Of a DNA stretch of 64,000 bases, positions 24,845 through 34,188 are shown piece after piece (position 1 is the first letter of the stretch; every line of letters begins with the position of its first letter). Source of the DNA: Actinomadura physcomitrii. GTDB taxonomy: Bacteria; Actinomycetota; Actinomycetes; Streptosporangiales; Streptosporangiaceae. Position numbers and translations under genes: made by a program. The notes beneath the pieces were generated by a model. The model saw nothing but the letters and a program-made list of their open reading frames with translations. It was not told where the DNA came from and ran no database searches. The stretch is from the NCBI RefSeq assembly GCF_008923205.2, contig NZ_WBMS02000009.1:19628-83627 (forward strand), read 5' to 3'.

Positions 24845-25509
24845 CAGGCCCCGCCGATGAGCCGGGTCTCGATCCGGACGTCCGGGGACACCGCGCGCAG
24901 CCGGGCGGCGAGGTCGTCGCCGGCGGCGTGCAGCCGCTCCAGGGGGTGGGGGGCGAGGCGCTCCAGCAGGAACAGGCCGTTCTTGGTGTCCTCGGTGACC
25001 CGGGTCCGGACGCACTGCCGCCAGTTCCAGCGCCGGCAGGTGACGCCCGCGTCGTCGCGCCAGACGACCTCGCCGGCGTCCGGGTGCTCCACGGCGGGCT
25101 CGCCGGCGGCGATGACGTCGAACGGCTCGCCGCCGGTGGCCCTGACGAGCCGGGCGGGGCCCTGGTAGGCGTCGAGGTCCTCGCCACCGATCGGCAGGGC
25201 GTGCGCGACGCTGACGGCGTTGTAGGCGTCGACGACCTTGTTGATGGCGGGGAGCGCGCCGGCGCGGCGCAGCAGGGCGTCCACGGACGGGCGGGTGCGC
25301 TTCGGCTTCGCGCCGAACGCCCGGTACGCCTCGTGCCACGCCTCGACGTGCGGGTCGGCGGGGTCGGCGCGCTCGCCGGCCTCGCGCAGCCAGGCCTCGG
25401 ACGCCGCGTCGCTCGGCCCGTTGCGCAGCCCTTCGGCGGTCATGACGAGCACGGCGAAGTCGGGACGGAGCTCCCGCACGGCCTCGTCGACGGTGATCCG
25501 CTCCAGCAT
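24844..25509 (-). CDS. B3/B4 tRNA-binding domain protein
   Basis: Chosen start ATG 25,509 (GGGGAG upstream) gives 221 residues; an ATG 24 nt before it has no ribosome site. The AYRAFGAKPKRTRPSVDALLRR and NKVVDAYNAVSVAHALPIGGEDL segments define the B3/4 domain otherwise found in phenylalanyl-tRNA synthetase beta chains. Stand-alone versions may edit or bind tRNA or amino acids (not shown). It is coupled to the EamA exporter gene, which hints at an amino-acid-related role. Confidence 0.8.
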   Translation of the reverse strand: MLERITVDEAVRELRPDFAVLVMTAEGLRNGPSDAASEAWLREAGERADPADPHVEAWHEAYRAFGAKPKRTRPSVDALLRRAGALPAINKVVDAYNAVSVAHALPIGGEDLDAYQGPARLVRATGGEPFDVIAAGEPAVEHPDAGEVVWRDDAGVTCRRWNWRQCVRTRVTEDTKNGLFLLERLAPHPLERLHAAGDDLAARLRAVSPDVRIETRLIGGA

Positions 25510-25744
25510 CCCGTTGCTCCCCTCGGCGGTCATTACAGTGAACTTGAAAGTTCAGCTTACCGACCGCCGGGACATCGGGCACAGCCGGTTGTCTCCAACA
25601 CGCACGTCCCGGCCCCTACTCCGTGGTGAACGTTCAGTGGTGACCACGGAGGCGCCCCGTACTCCCGCCGGGGAAGGCTGTGACCACGGCGATCGGCCGG
25701 GGCGCGAGGCACCGGCGATCGGAGCCACCACCCAAGGAGCGATC

Positions 25745-26197
25745 ATGGCGGGGACCAAGGACAGCGGTTACGAGGGTTTCACGGCCGAGGAGCGGGCCGC
25801 GATGAAGGAGCACGCCAAGGAGCAGAAGAAGGCGGCGCGGCGCGCGTCGGCGGCGGAGAAGGCCGCGGAGGCGGAGCGGGACGTGCTCGACAAGATCGCC
25901 GCCATGCCGGAGTCGGACCGGGTGATGGCCGAGCGGGTCCACGCCGTCGTCACGGCCGCCGCTCCCGAGCTGGCGCCGAAGACCTGGTACGGGATGCCCG
26001 CCTACGCGCTGGACGGCAAGGTCGTCTGCTTCTTCCAGAGCGCGGAGAAGTTCAAGGCGCGCTACGCGACGCTCGGGTTCAGCGACCTGGCGAAGCTGGA
26101 CGACGGCCCGATGTGGGCGACCGGTTTCGCGCTGACCGAGGTGACCGACGAGGTCGAGGCCCGCATCGCCGACCTGGTGAAGCGCGCCGTCGGCTGA
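25745..26197 (+). CDS. DUF1801 (YdhG-like) protein
   Basis: From the ATG at 25,745 (AAGGAG upstream) 150 residues. A charged helical N-terminus (EERAAMKEHAKEQKKAARRA) precedes a DUF1801/YdhG-fold domain with APKTWYGMPAYALDGKVVCFF and FKARYATLGFSDLAKLDDGPMW (shortened). Such small proteins have been linked to iron handling or DNA-repair stress, but function is not settled. Convergent with the large LuxR gene. Confidence 0.8.
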   Translation: MAGTKDSGYEGFTAEERAAMKEHAKEQKKAARRASAAEKAAEAERDVLDKIAAMPESDRVMAERVHAVVTAAAPELAPKTWYGMPAYALDGKVVCFFQSAEKFKARYATLGFSDLAKLDDGPMWATGFALTEVTDEVEARIADLVKRAVG

Positions 26198-26214
26198 ACA
26201 CCGGCCCCGGGCGG

Positions 26215-29043
26215 TCAGCGGGTGGTCATGGGGGCGAGGCCGAGGCCGGCGAGCGCGGCCTGCCCGGCGGCGGCGTGCTCCCCGCCGGCGAGCACCAGCG
26301 TGCGGGCCGCCTGGTACCGGCAGCCCGCCGCCTCGAACGCCGCCGCCGCGGCGAGCTGCCGCGGGACGTCGCCGTCGAGCAGCGCCTCCGCCCGGTCCAC
26401 CTGGGCGGACGCGACCGGGTTGCCGGCGACCACGGCCCTGGCGGCGGCGATCCGGTCCCGCGCGCCGCGGTGCCCGGCGAGCACCGCCGTCTCCGCCCGC
26501 AGCGCCGCGTACCAGTGCAGCCACACCCAGCAGACCCACTTCCACACCTCGTCCGGCGCCGGGGCGACGCGTTCCAGCGCCGCCGCGGTGTCGCCGTGGT
26601 GCAGCGCGACCATGGCGTCGAAGACGGCGCCGTAGCCGAGCCGGTGGTCGGCCTCGGGCCCGGCCTCGTCGACGATCGCGAGCCACGCCTTGCGGGCGTC
26701 GCCGTCGCCGCGCAGGCCGTGGATCATCGCGACGGACGCGGCGGCTGGGCCGAGCGAGCGGGTCCGCAGCCGCCCGCTCTGCTCCCACGCGTCGCGGAAC
26801 CGCAGGCCGCCGGCCAGGACCGCGGCGGCGTCGCCGGCGAACGCGTCCGCGACCAGCAGCCAGGACGTGGCGTGGTGGCCCGCCTCGGCGAGCAGCGGAT
26901 GCCCGGCGAGCCGCGCACCGTAGCGGCGCGCGTCCGGCAGTCCGCCGACGCCGACGGCGGTGCCGGCGGCCATGGCGAGGGCGTCCATCAGCTCGTGGGT
27001 CTCGGCCGGGCCCGACGGCTCGGACGGCAGCAGCCCGATCCGTCGCCGTGCCGCCGCGGCGGCCCCGAACGAGTCGCCCGCCCAGCTCAGGGCGCCGGAG
27101 AGCGCGTCGAGGGCGGCGGACTCCGCCACCGGGTCGCCCGCGCGCCGGGCCGCCCCGACCGCCCGTTCGGCCTCCGCGACCGTCTCCAGCGCGGGATTGT
27201 CCGGATCGCCCTGGACGGAGCCGAACGCGTCCGCGAGCACCGCCGCCTCGGCCAGCGCCACGGCCGCCCCTGCGCCCGGATCGTCGCCGGACAGCGCGCG
27301 CGCCTGCGCGAGCATGGCGGCCACCTCGTCGACGGGCGGCGCCTGCTCGAACGAGCTGGAGAAGCGGTACGCGACGGTCGCGGCGGTCGCGAGGTCGCGG
27401 CCGGCGCCGGTGTCGTCCCCGGCCCGGCGCGCGGCGTCCGCGGCGGCGCGGTACAGCCGGAACATGTCGCCGTCGGCGCTGCGGCACCCGGCGACGGCCG
27501 CGGCCTGCCGCAGCGCGGCGGCGGCCTCGGCGTCGTCCGCGAGTCCGGCGGCCTGCTCGAACCGCTGCTGCGCCTCGCCGAGCAGCGTGCGCGCGAACGC
27601 CAGCTCGGCGGTCGCGCGGGCGAGCCGGCAGGCGTCCGCCCGGTGCTCCGGCCGGTCGGCGGCCCAGGTGAGGGCGGCGCGCAGGTCCTCGGCGACGGCG
27701 TCGAACCGGACGCGCCAGTCCGCGCCGCGGCCGCCGGACAGCGCGTCGGCGGCGTCCAGGCACCACGCCAGATGGCGCGACCGGACGTCCGCCGCCTCCC
27801 CGGCGCCGGCCAGCCGCTCCGCGCCGTACTGGCGGATCGTCTCCAGCGCGTGGTAGCGGGTGCCGGTCTCCGACGGCGCCGCCGACAGCAGGCTCTGCTC
27901 GGCGAGCCGGCCGAGCCCGTCGACGACCGCCGCCGGCTCCAGCGGCCCGAACCCGGCGACGTCCGCCGCGGCCTCCGCGGTGAACGGCGCGACGAACACC
28001 GACACCCGGCGCAGCAGCGCCCGGTCCGCCGGGTCCAGCAGGTCGTGGCTCCAGTCCAGCACCGCCCGCACCGACCGGTGCCGGTCGTCCGCGCGGGACC
28101 CGCCGGTGAGGATCCGCAGCTGGTCGGAGAGCCCGGCGGTGAGGCCGTCCAGGCCGAGCGTCGCCCACCGCGCCGCGGCCAGCTCGATCGCCAGCGCCAT
28201 GCCGCCGAGCCGCTCGCAGACCGCCAGGACCCCCTCGCTCACCGCGGGTCCGGGCGGCCACCCGGCGGCCGACGCCCGGTCCATGAACAGCGCCACCGCG
28301 TCCGACGCGTCGCCGCCCTCCCGCGACAGCGGCGGGACCGGCACCACCCGCTCGAACGGCACCATCAGCCGGGCCCGGCTCGTCACGAGCACCCGCAGCC
28401 GGGGGCACGCGGCGAGCAGCCGCTCCACGAACGGCGCGACCCCGTCGCGGACGTGCTCGCAGTTGTCCAGCACCAGCAGCGCCCGGCGGTCCGCCAGCGT
28501 GGCCGGCACCGCGTCGTCGATGCCGCGGCCCGGCTGCTCGCCGACGCCCACGGCCGCCGCGACCGCCGCGCCCACCCGGCCCGGCTCGGTGACCGGGACG
28601 AGGTCAGCGAACCACACGCCGTCGGGGAAGTCGCCCGCCACGTCCGCCGCGACCGCCAGCGCCAGCCGGGTCTTGCCGACCCCGCCCGGGCCGGCGACGG
28701 TCACCAGCCGGTGCGCCCGCACCGCGCCGGCCAGCTCGCCGCGCTCCCGGACCCGGCCGATGAACGCGGTCAGCGGCGCCGGCAGCGCGGGCGCCGCGTG
28801 CGACTCCTCGGCGCGGGCGACCTCGGCGGCGTGCCGGGCGAGCGCCCGCCGGTCCGGCAGCTGGAGCTTGCGCAGCAGCGACGACACGTGCGACTCGACG
28901 GTGCGCACGGAGATCACCAGCCTTGCGGCGATCTCCGCGTTGCTGAGGTGATCGCCGAGCAGCGCGAGGACCTCGGCCTCGCGGGCCGACACCGCTGGAC
29001 TGGACACCGGTTCATTATCCGTGGTCGTTTCCGTGACCGGCAC
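26215..29043 (-). CDS. Large LuxR-family regulator with ATPase and TPR-like regions
   Basis: The 942-residue protein has an N-terminal LuxR HTH (about 16-80: VSAREAEVLALLGDHLSNAEIAARLVISVRTVESHVSSLL in pieces), an AAA/NB-ARC-type ATPase with Walker A GPGGVGKT near 120 and ALLVLDNCEH as Walker B region near 190, and a long helical repeat region to the end. It is an LAL/SARP-like signal-integrating regulator with the HTH at the N-terminus. The start is GTG; a GTG 36 nt downstream just after GGATAATG may be a leaderless alternative. Divergent from the flavin-binding gene at 29,136. Confidence 0.85.
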   Translation of the reverse strand: MPVTETTTDNEPVSSPAVSAREAEVLALLGDHLSNAEIAARLVISVRTVESHVSSLLRKLQLPDRRALARHAAEVARAEESHAAPALPAPLTAFIGRVRERGELAGAVRAHRLVTVAGPGGVGKTRLALAVAADVAGDFPDGVWFADLVPVTEPGRVGAAVAAAVGVGEQPGRGIDDAVPATLADRRALLVLDNCEHVRDGVAPFVERLLAACPRLRVLVTSRARLMVPFERVVPVPPLSREGGDASDAVALFMDRASAAGWPPGPAVSEGVLAVCERLGGMALAIELAAARWATLGLDGLTAGLSDQLRILTGGSRADDRHRSVRAVLDWSHDLLDPADRALLRRVSVFVAPFTAEAAADVAGFGPLEPAAVVDGLGRLAEQSLLSAAPSETGTRYHALETIRQYGAERLAGAGEAADVRSRHLAWCLDAADALSGGRGADWRVRFDAVAEDLRAALTWAADRPEHRADACRLARATAELAFARTLLGEAQQRFEQAAGLADDAEAAAALRQAAAVAGCRSADGDMFRLYRAAADAARRAGDDTGAGRDLATAATVAYRFSSSFEQAPPVDEVAAMLAQARALSGDDPGAGAAVALAEAAVLADAFGSVQGDPDNPALETVAEAERAVGAARRAGDPVAESAALDALSGALSWAGDSFGAAAAARRRIGLLPSEPSGPAETHELMDALAMAAGTAVGVGGLPDARRYGARLAGHPLLAEAGHHATSWLLVADAFAGDAAAVLAGGLRFRDAWEQSGRLRTRSLGPAAASVAMIHGLRGDGDARKAWLAIVDEAGPEADHRLGYGAVFDAMVALHHGDTAAALERVAPAPDEVWKWVCWVWLHWYAALRAETAVLAGHRGARDRIAAARAVVAGNPVASAQVDRAEALLDGDVPRQLAAAAAFEAAGCRYQAARTLVLAGGEHAAAGQAALAGLGLAPMTTR

Positions 29044-29135
29044 GGAGGCGGCCCGCGCCCCGGCGGAGCGAGGCTGTGGACCACGGCGGCCCGCCCCACC
29101 GGGCCGGCCCTTGATCCACGGCCTTCGGAGCGACC

Positions 29136-29639
29136 ATGACCAGCCCTTCCGCGCAGGAGACCCCCGGCGAGGCCGGCACCGGCCCCTCGGCCGCGCCCGA
29201 GCCCCGCTCCCGGGACCGGCGCCGCCGCGACACCGAGAAGCGCCTCGGCCAGGACGTGGACCTCTGGGTCGCCACCGCCTCGCCCGACGGCGCCCCCTAC
29301 CTGGTGCCGCTGTCGTTCGACTGGGACGGGGAGGCGCTGCTGGTGGCGACCCCGGCCGGCAGCCCGACCGGCCGGAACCTCGCCGCCGCCCGCACCGTCC
29401 GGCTCGGGCTCGGCCCCACCCGCGACGTCACGCTGATCGACGGGGACGTCGAGGTCATCGAGCCGGCCGCGCTGCCGGGCGCGCGGGCCGACCGGTTCGC
29501 CGAGCGCACCGGCTTCGACCCGCGCAGGTCGGGGACGTACCGCTGGTTCCGCATCACCCCGCGCCGGATCCAGGCGTGGCGCGAGGCGAACGAGCTGCCC
29601 GGCCGCGACCTGATGCGCGACGGCCGCTGGCTTCCCTGA
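29136..29639 (+). CDS. Pyridoxamine 5'-phosphate oxidase-like FMN/F420-binding protein
   Basis: A 167-residue split-barrel protein: DVDLWVATASPDGAPYLVPLSFDWDG (shortened) and GRNLAAARTVRLGLGPTRDV fit the PNPOx-like family, which binds FMN, F420 or heme. A disordered 30-residue N-terminus precedes it. It shares a divergent region with the large LuxR regulator, which may control it. Substrate unknown. Confidence 0.8.
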   Translation: MTSPSAQETPGEAGTGPSAAPEPRSRDRRRRDTEKRLGQDVDLWVATASPDGAPYLVPLSFDWDGEALLVATPAGSPTGRNLAAARTVRLGLGPTRDVTLIDGDVEVIEPAALPGARADRFAERTGFDPRRSGTYRWFRITPRRIQAWREANELPGRDLMRDGRWLP

Positions 29640-29756
29640 CGCCCCGCCGCTCTCCCGGACGGCGGCCCGCCGGGGCGCTCCGGCGCCGGTGATGGTGGGA
29701 TCGTGGGGGACGTCGGATCACCGGCCGTGCGCGGCCGTGCGGGCGGGAGGCCGGGG

Positions 29757-30353
29757 TTGAGCGGGCAGGAGACCGGGCACGGGACCGGGCCGGGCGGGCA
29801 GCAGGCGATCGGCGAGGCCGTCGCCCGGACCGTCCGGGCGCTGCGGGCGGGGCACGGCTGGAGCCTGGACGAGCTGGCCGGCCGGTCCGGCGTCAGCAAG
29901 GGCGTGCTGGTCGGGCTGGAGCAGGGGCGCGGCAACCCGAACCTCGGCACGCTCATCCGCATCTCCGACGCGCTCGGCGTCCCGCTGACCCGGCTCGTGC
30001 AGGTGGAGGAGGAGCCGCCGGTGCGGGTGTTCCGCCCGGAGCGGCACGTCGTGCTGTGGGAGGGCGAGAACGGCGGGACGGGCACGCTGCTCGCCGGCAG
30101 CGACCCGCGGCCGTCGCTGGAGCTGTGGCGGTGGGAGCTGCGGCCCGGCGAGGTCCGCGAGAGCGACGCGCACGTCCCCGGCACCAAGGAGATCGTCTAC
30201 GTGGAGGCGGGCACGCTGACGCTCGGCGTGGACGGGCGCACCGACCTCATCGAGGCGGGGACCGCCGCCGTGTTCGTCGGGGACCGCCCGCACTCCTACG
30301 GCAACGCCGCGGCCACCGACCTGCGCTTCGTCCTCGCCGTCCTCGACCTGTGA
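29757..30353 (+). CDS. XRE-family regulator with cupin domain
   Basis: TTG at 29,757 is preceded by GGGAGG at 7 nt and gives 198 residues; a GTG at 29,703 would add 18 Gly/Arg-rich residues. The HTH (VRALRAGHGWSLDELAGRSGVSKGVLVGLEQGRGNP in pieces) is followed by a cupin beta-barrel from about 90 (ELRPGEVRESDAHVPGTKEIVYVEAG; GDRPHSYGN with His for metal or ligand). Regulators of this design respond to small metabolites. It may act on its own promoter; neighbours give no clear target. Confidence 0.8.
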   Translation: MSGQETGHGTGPGGQQAIGEAVARTVRALRAGHGWSLDELAGRSGVSKGVLVGLEQGRGNPNLGTLIRISDALGVPLTRLVQVEEEPPVRVFRPERHVVLWEGENGGTGTLLAGSDPRPSLELWRWELRPGEVRESDAHVPGTKEIVYVEAGTLTLGVDGRTDLIEAGTAAVFVGDRPHSYGNAAATDLRFVLAVLDL

Positions 30354-30364
30354 AGGCCCCGGGG

Positions 30365-31516
30365 TCAGGCCGTGAGGCGGACGGGCATGGCGAGGTAGCG
30401 GAAACCGGTGTCGGACGGGGCGTCCGGGCCCGGCTCCTCGCCCTCCTTCCGGTCGGGGATGCCGGTGAGCAGCGCGGCCTTGGTGGGGCCCGCGCATTCG
30501 AGGCGGGCGTACTCGGTGTCGATGCCGGCGAGGCCGTCCAGCAGGTACTGGGGCGCGAACGCGATGTCGATGTCGTCGCCGGACAGCTCGGCGGCGACGC
30601 TCTCGTTGGCGCGGGCGGAGTCGCCGGACGCGGCGCGGATGCGGACCTCGCCGGCGCCGAAGGCGAGCCGGATCGGGGTGCCGCGCTCGGTGACCAGCGC
30701 GGCCCGCTTGATCGCCTCGACGAACGGCGCGGTGCGGATCTCGGCGACCGACGACCAGTCGCCGGTGAGCCGGGACCGGTAGTTGATGTACTGCTCGTCG
30801 AGCAGCCGGCTGGTCATGCTGCGGCCGCCGCCGGACACGCCGATCAGGGTGTCGGCGGTGCCGGTGAGGTCGAGGGCGACCTCGGCGCCGGGCCGGATGG
30901 CCTTGGCGGTGTCGGCGAGGGTGCGGGCGGGCACGACGACGCCGGCGGTGAACCCGGGCTCGGCGGGCGACCAGGTCAGCTCGCGGGCGGCGATGCGGTA
31001 CCGGTCGGTGCAGGCGAGCCACATGGTGTCGCCGTCGAGGTCGATGCGGACGCCGGTGAGCATGGGGAGGGTGTCGTCGCGTCCGGCGGCCGGGGTGACC
31101 TGGGCGACGGCGGCGGCGAACCGGTCGCCGGAGACGGTGCCGGCGCGGGCGGGCGGTTCGGGGAGCGTCGGGTAGTCCTCGACGGGCAGCGTGAGCAGGC
31201 CGAACTCGGCGGGGCCGCAGCGCAGCACGACCTCGGCGCCCTTGGTGGTGAACTCGACGGGCTGCGCGGGCAGGTTCCGGACGATCTCGGCGAGGAGCCG
31301 GCCGGGGACCAGGGCGCGGCCGGGCGCGGCGACGTCGGCGTCCACGCGCGCGCGGGTGGACGCCTCGTAGTCGAATCCGGCGAACGCGAGGCCGCCGCCG
31401 GCGGTGGCCTCGACGAGCATGCCGGCGAGGACGGGCAGCGCGGGCCGTGCGGGCAGCGTCCGCGCCGCCCACGCCACGGCCTCGGCGAGGGGTTGACGGT
31501 CGACTCGGAACTCCAC
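30365..31516 (-). CDS. DNA polymerase III beta-clamp paralogue
   Basis: GTG at 31,516 gives a start VEFRVDRQPLAEAVAWAARTLP like canonical DnaN; GTG at 31,534 is an alternative six codons upstream. With 383 residues it has three clamp folds, DRYRIAARELTW in the middle and the C-terminal MPVRL, and keeps normal length. No dnaA or recF is adjacent, so this is probably a second clamp rather than the oriC dnaN. It may serve repair polymerases; the Ogt and Ada-AlkA genes follow next door in the same direction (91 nt away). Confidence 0.85.
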   Translation of the reverse strand: MEFRVDRQPLAEAVAWAARTLPARPALPVLAGMLVEATAGGGLAFAGFDYEASTRARVDADVAAPGRALVPGRLLAEIVRNLPAQPVEFTTKGAEVVLRCGPAEFGLLTLPVEDYPTLPEPPARAGTVSGDRFAAAVAQVTPAAGRDDTLPMLTGVRIDLDGDTMWLACTDRYRIAARELTWSPAEPGFTAGVVVPARTLADTAKAIRPGAEVALDLTGTADTLIGVSGGGRSMTSRLLDEQYINYRSRLTGDWSSVAEIRTAPFVEAIKRAALVTERGTPIRLAFGAGEVRIRAASGDSARANESVAAELSGDDIDIAFAPQYLLDGLAGIDTEYARLECAGPTKAALLTGIPDRKEGEEPGPDAPSDTGFRYLAMPVRLTA

Positions 31517-31606
31517 CTTGGTCTGCCTTCCCACGTTTCCCGTGCTCTCCGTGCACGGTAACGCGCGCCTCTGACAGAACGGTGTTTCACCCCTGGAGCC
31601 GGTGGC

Positions 31607-32116
31607 TCAGAAGAGCGCCGCCTCGACGCTGCGGGTCCCGCGCTCGAAGTCGAGGAGGTAGCGCTTGCGGTCGAGGCCGCCGCCGTAGCCGGTGAGGCCG
31701 CCGGTGGAGCCGACGACGCGGTGGCACGGGACGATGACGCCGACCGGGTTCTTGCCGTTGGCGAGGCCGACGGCCCGCGACGCGCCGGGGCTGCCGAGTT
31801 CGACGGCGAGTTCCCCGTAGGTGGTGGTCTCCCCGTAGGGGATCTCCTGGAGCGCGGCCCAGACGCGCACTTGGAACGGGGTGCCGCGCAGGTTGAGCGG
31901 CAGGTCGAACTCGGTCAGGTTCCCGGCGAAGTAGGCGGCGAGCTGTTCGGCGGTGGCGGCGAAGGGCTCGGCGCGGGGGTCCCCGGGTGCGCCGAAGGTC
32001 TCCTCGGGTGGACGGTGCCGCTGGTCCACCATGTAGAGGCCGCATAGTGCGCCGTCTACGGCCACCAAGGTGAGCGGCCCGACGGGACTGTCCACGACGA
32101 CGTGCGTCGGTTGCAT
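31607..32116 (-). CDS. ogt: Methylated-DNA-protein-cysteine methyltransferase
   Basis: A 169-residue suicide enzyme that removes alkyl groups from O6-alkylguanine. The acceptor motif is VPCHRVVG near 134-141, preceded by GLANGKNPVGVI; the N-terminal RNase-H-like half begins VVDSPVGPLTLVAVDGALCGLY (shortened). AGGAG precedes the ATG. The gene lies 15 nt after the Ada-AlkA fusion gene and forms an alkylation-repair operon with it. Confidence 0.95.
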   Translation of the reverse strand: MQPTHVVVDSPVGPLTLVAVDGALCGLYMVDQRHRPPEETFGAPGDPRAEPFAATAEQLAAYFAGNLTEFDLPLNLRGTPFQVRVWAALQEIPYGETTTYGELAVELGSPGASRAVGLANGKNPVGVIVPCHRVVGSTGGLTGYGGGLDRKRYLLDFERGTRSVEAALF

Positions 32117-32131
32117 GGGTGGGTCTCCTGG

Positions 32132-33604
32132 TCAGCTGGCGGGGAGAAGGTTGATGGGGTGGTCGCTCGTGGCCCACAGATACTGCACGGCGTAGGCGCG
32201 CCATGGGCGCCATTGTGCGGCGTGCCTGGTGAGAGCGGCCGGGGTGGTGGGGAGTCCCAGTCCCTTGGCGGCGGTCTTGATGCCGAGGTCGCCCGGTATG
32301 AACGCGTCGGGGTCCCCCAGCGCGCGCATGGCGATCGTCTCGACGGTCCAGGGGCCGAAGCCGGGGAGGGCGGACAGGCGCGTCCGGGCCTCGTCCCAGT
32401 CGCTTCCGACACCGAGGTCGATCTCGCCGCCGGCGAGCGCGTCCACGAGCGTGGTGAGCGTGGTGCGGCGCGTCTTGGGGAAGGCGAGTGCCTCGGGGTC
32501 CAGTTCCGCCAGGGCGGCGGGGGTGGGGAAGAGGTGGGTGAGGCCGCCTCCCGGGTCGGTGATGGGGTCGCCGTAGGCGGTGACGAGGCGCGCCGCGTGT
32601 GTGCGCGCGGCGGCCACGGAGACCTGCTGTCCGAGCACGGCACGCACCGCGAATTCCGGCGCGTCCATGGTGCGCGGGACACGTCGCCCTGGCGCTTTGT
32701 CGACAAGCGGCGCCATGACGGGGTCCGCCCTCAGCAGCTCGTCGACGGCCACGGGATCGGCGTCGAGATCGAGCATCCAGCGGCAGCGGCTTATCGCGAT
32801 GGTCAGGTCGCGCAGGTCGCTGAGCGTCAGCGTGCAGGCGACGTGGTCGGGGCGCGGGCTCAGGGCGGCGATGCCGTGCCCGTGGGGGAGCCGCATCGTG
32901 CGGCGGAACGCGCCGTCCCGCCACTCCTCCACGCCCGGGACGGCGGTGGCGGTGAGGTGCCCGAACAGGTTGTCGGGGCACAGCGGCGCGCGGAACGGCA
33001 GCCGCAGCGACAGCGTCCCCGACCCGGCGGGCGGGTGCCCCTTGGCGACGCGGTCCCGCAGCTGCGTCGGGGTGAGCGCGAACACCTCCCGGACGGTGTC
33101 GTTGAACGTTCGGATGCTGGCGAATCCCGCCGCGAACGCGATATCGCCCATGGGCAGCGGCGTGGTCTCGATGAGCAGCCGCGCGGTCTGCGCCCGTTGC
33201 GCGCGCGCGAGCGCCAGCGGACCTGCGCCGAGTTCGGCGTTGAGCTGCCGTTCGATCTGGCGGGTGCTGTAGCCGAGACGTCCGGCGAGGCCGGGGACGC
33301 CCTCGCGGTCGACGACGCCGTCCGCGATGAGCCGCATCGCGCGGGCGACGACGTCCGCGCGGTGGTTCCATTCGGGGGAGCCGGGGCTGGTGTCGGGCCG
33401 GCAGCGCTTGCAGGCGCGGAACCCGGCCTGCTGCGCGGCGGCGGCGCTGGGGTAGAACCGCATGTTCTCGGGCTTCGGCGGCACGACCGGGCAGCTCGGG
33501 CGGCAGTAGATCCCGGTGGTCACGACCCCGGTGAAGAACCATCCGTCGAAGCGGGCGTCCCTCGACCGGACGGCCCGCACGCACCTTTCCACGTCCTCGT
33601 GCAT
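32132..33604 (-). CDS. Ada-type sensor fused to AlkA 3-methyladenine DNA glycosylase
   Basis: The 490 residues contain, in order, the Ada zinc domain with Cys34, Cys38, Cys65 and Cys68 (Cys34 is the methyl acceptor), an AraC-type HTH (about 85-185: VPGLAGRLGYSTRQIERQL; GDIAFAAGFASIRTFNDTVREVF), and an AlkA-like glycosylase with LGQQVSVAAART (HhH region near 320) and GFGPWTVETIAMRALGDPDAFIPGDLG holding the catalytic Asp. It senses methyl phosphotriesters, activates the adaptive response and excises alkylated bases. It is the first gene of the repair operon. Confidence 0.95.
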   Translation of the reverse strand: MHEDVERCVRAVRSRDARFDGWFFTGVVTTGIYCRPSCPVVPPKPENMRFYPSAAAAQQAGFRACKRCRPDTSPGSPEWNHRADVVARAMRLIADGVVDREGVPGLAGRLGYSTRQIERQLNAELGAGPLALARAQRAQTARLLIETTPLPMGDIAFAAGFASIRTFNDTVREVFALTPTQLRDRVAKGHPPAGSGTLSLRLPFRAPLCPDNLFGHLTATAVPGVEEWRDGAFRRTMRLPHGHGIAALSPRPDHVACTLTLSDLRDLTIAISRCRWMLDLDADPVAVDELLRADPVMAPLVDKAPGRRVPRTMDAPEFAVRAVLGQQVSVAAARTHAARLVTAYGDPITDPGGGLTHLFPTPAALAELDPEALAFPKTRRTTLTTLVDALAGGEIDLGVGSDWDEARTRLSALPGFGPWTVETIAMRALGDPDAFIPGDLGIKTAAKGLGLPTTPAALTRHAAQWRPWRAYAVQYLWATSDHPINLLPAS

Positions 33605-33770
33605 GCCTCCAGCATCACCGATGGTCAGGCATGTTCACCGGCGGGAAAACGACATCATCCTGCCGGGCGGGCCGCGCATGACGTCCCAGGTAATCGATCT
33701 CCCACCGCCGGCCCGGCACCGTAGTGGCCACCGGGGCGGACGAACCCGGACGGACGATGGGAGAACCGAG

Positions 33771-34133
33771 ATGAGCGACGTTCAGCAGCGGGTCGAGCAG
33801 TACCTGGCCGCCTGGAACGAGACCGACCCCGCCGCCCGGCGCGCCGCGATCGACGCGCTGTGGACCGAGAACCCCGTCTACGTCGACCCGCTCGGCGTCG
33901 CCGAGGGCCGCGAGGCGATCGACGCGTTCATCGCCGGCGCGCAGGGCCAGTTCCCCGGCCTGGTGTTCCGGGCGGCGGGCGCGGTCGACGCCCACCACAA
34001 CGTCGCCCGGTTCGCCTGGGAGCTCGGCCCCGAGGGCGGCGAGGCCCTCGTGGTCGGCTTCGACGTCGCGACCTTCGACGACGACGGCCGCTTCGACCGC
34101 GTGACCGGCTTCCTCGACAAGGGCCCGGCCTGA
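33771..34133 (+). CDS. SnoaL/NTF2-like protein
   Basis: A 120-residue alpha+beta cone-fold protein (VEQYLAAWNETDPAARRAAIDALWTENPVYVDPLG in pieces, then REAIDAFIAGAQGQFPGLVF). SnoaL-like folds serve as cyclases, isomerases or binding proteins; the function here is unknown. A hairpin terminator follows 30 nt after the stop. The region 33,605-33,770 upstream shows no gene. Confidence 0.75.
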   Translation: MSDVQQRVEQYLAAWNETDPAARRAAIDALWTENPVYVDPLGVAEGREAIDAFIAGAQGQFPGLVFRAAGAVDAHHNVARFAWELGPEGGEALVVGFDVATFDDDGRFDRVTGFLDKGPA

Positions 34134-34162
34134 AGGACGGAGACGGATCGAAGGACGGCGAT

Positions 34163-34187
34163 GGGCCGGGCACCCCGCGCCCGGCCC
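34163..34187 (+). terminator. GC-rich hairpin terminator
   Basis: GGGCCGGGC and GCCCGGCCC form a perfect 9-bp stem around a 7-nt loop after the SnoaL gene. It lacks a U tract, as is common in actinobacteria. Confidence 0.6.
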
Positions 34188-34188
34188 G

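Noticed and set aside
25634..28408. 924-codon minus-strand frame
   Set aside because: Shifted-frame shadow of the large LuxR-ATPase gene; composition is Arg/Gly/Ala only.
26113..29139. 1008-codon plus-strand frame
   Set aside because: Antisense to the LuxR-ATPase gene, low-complexity Arg/Gly/Ala.
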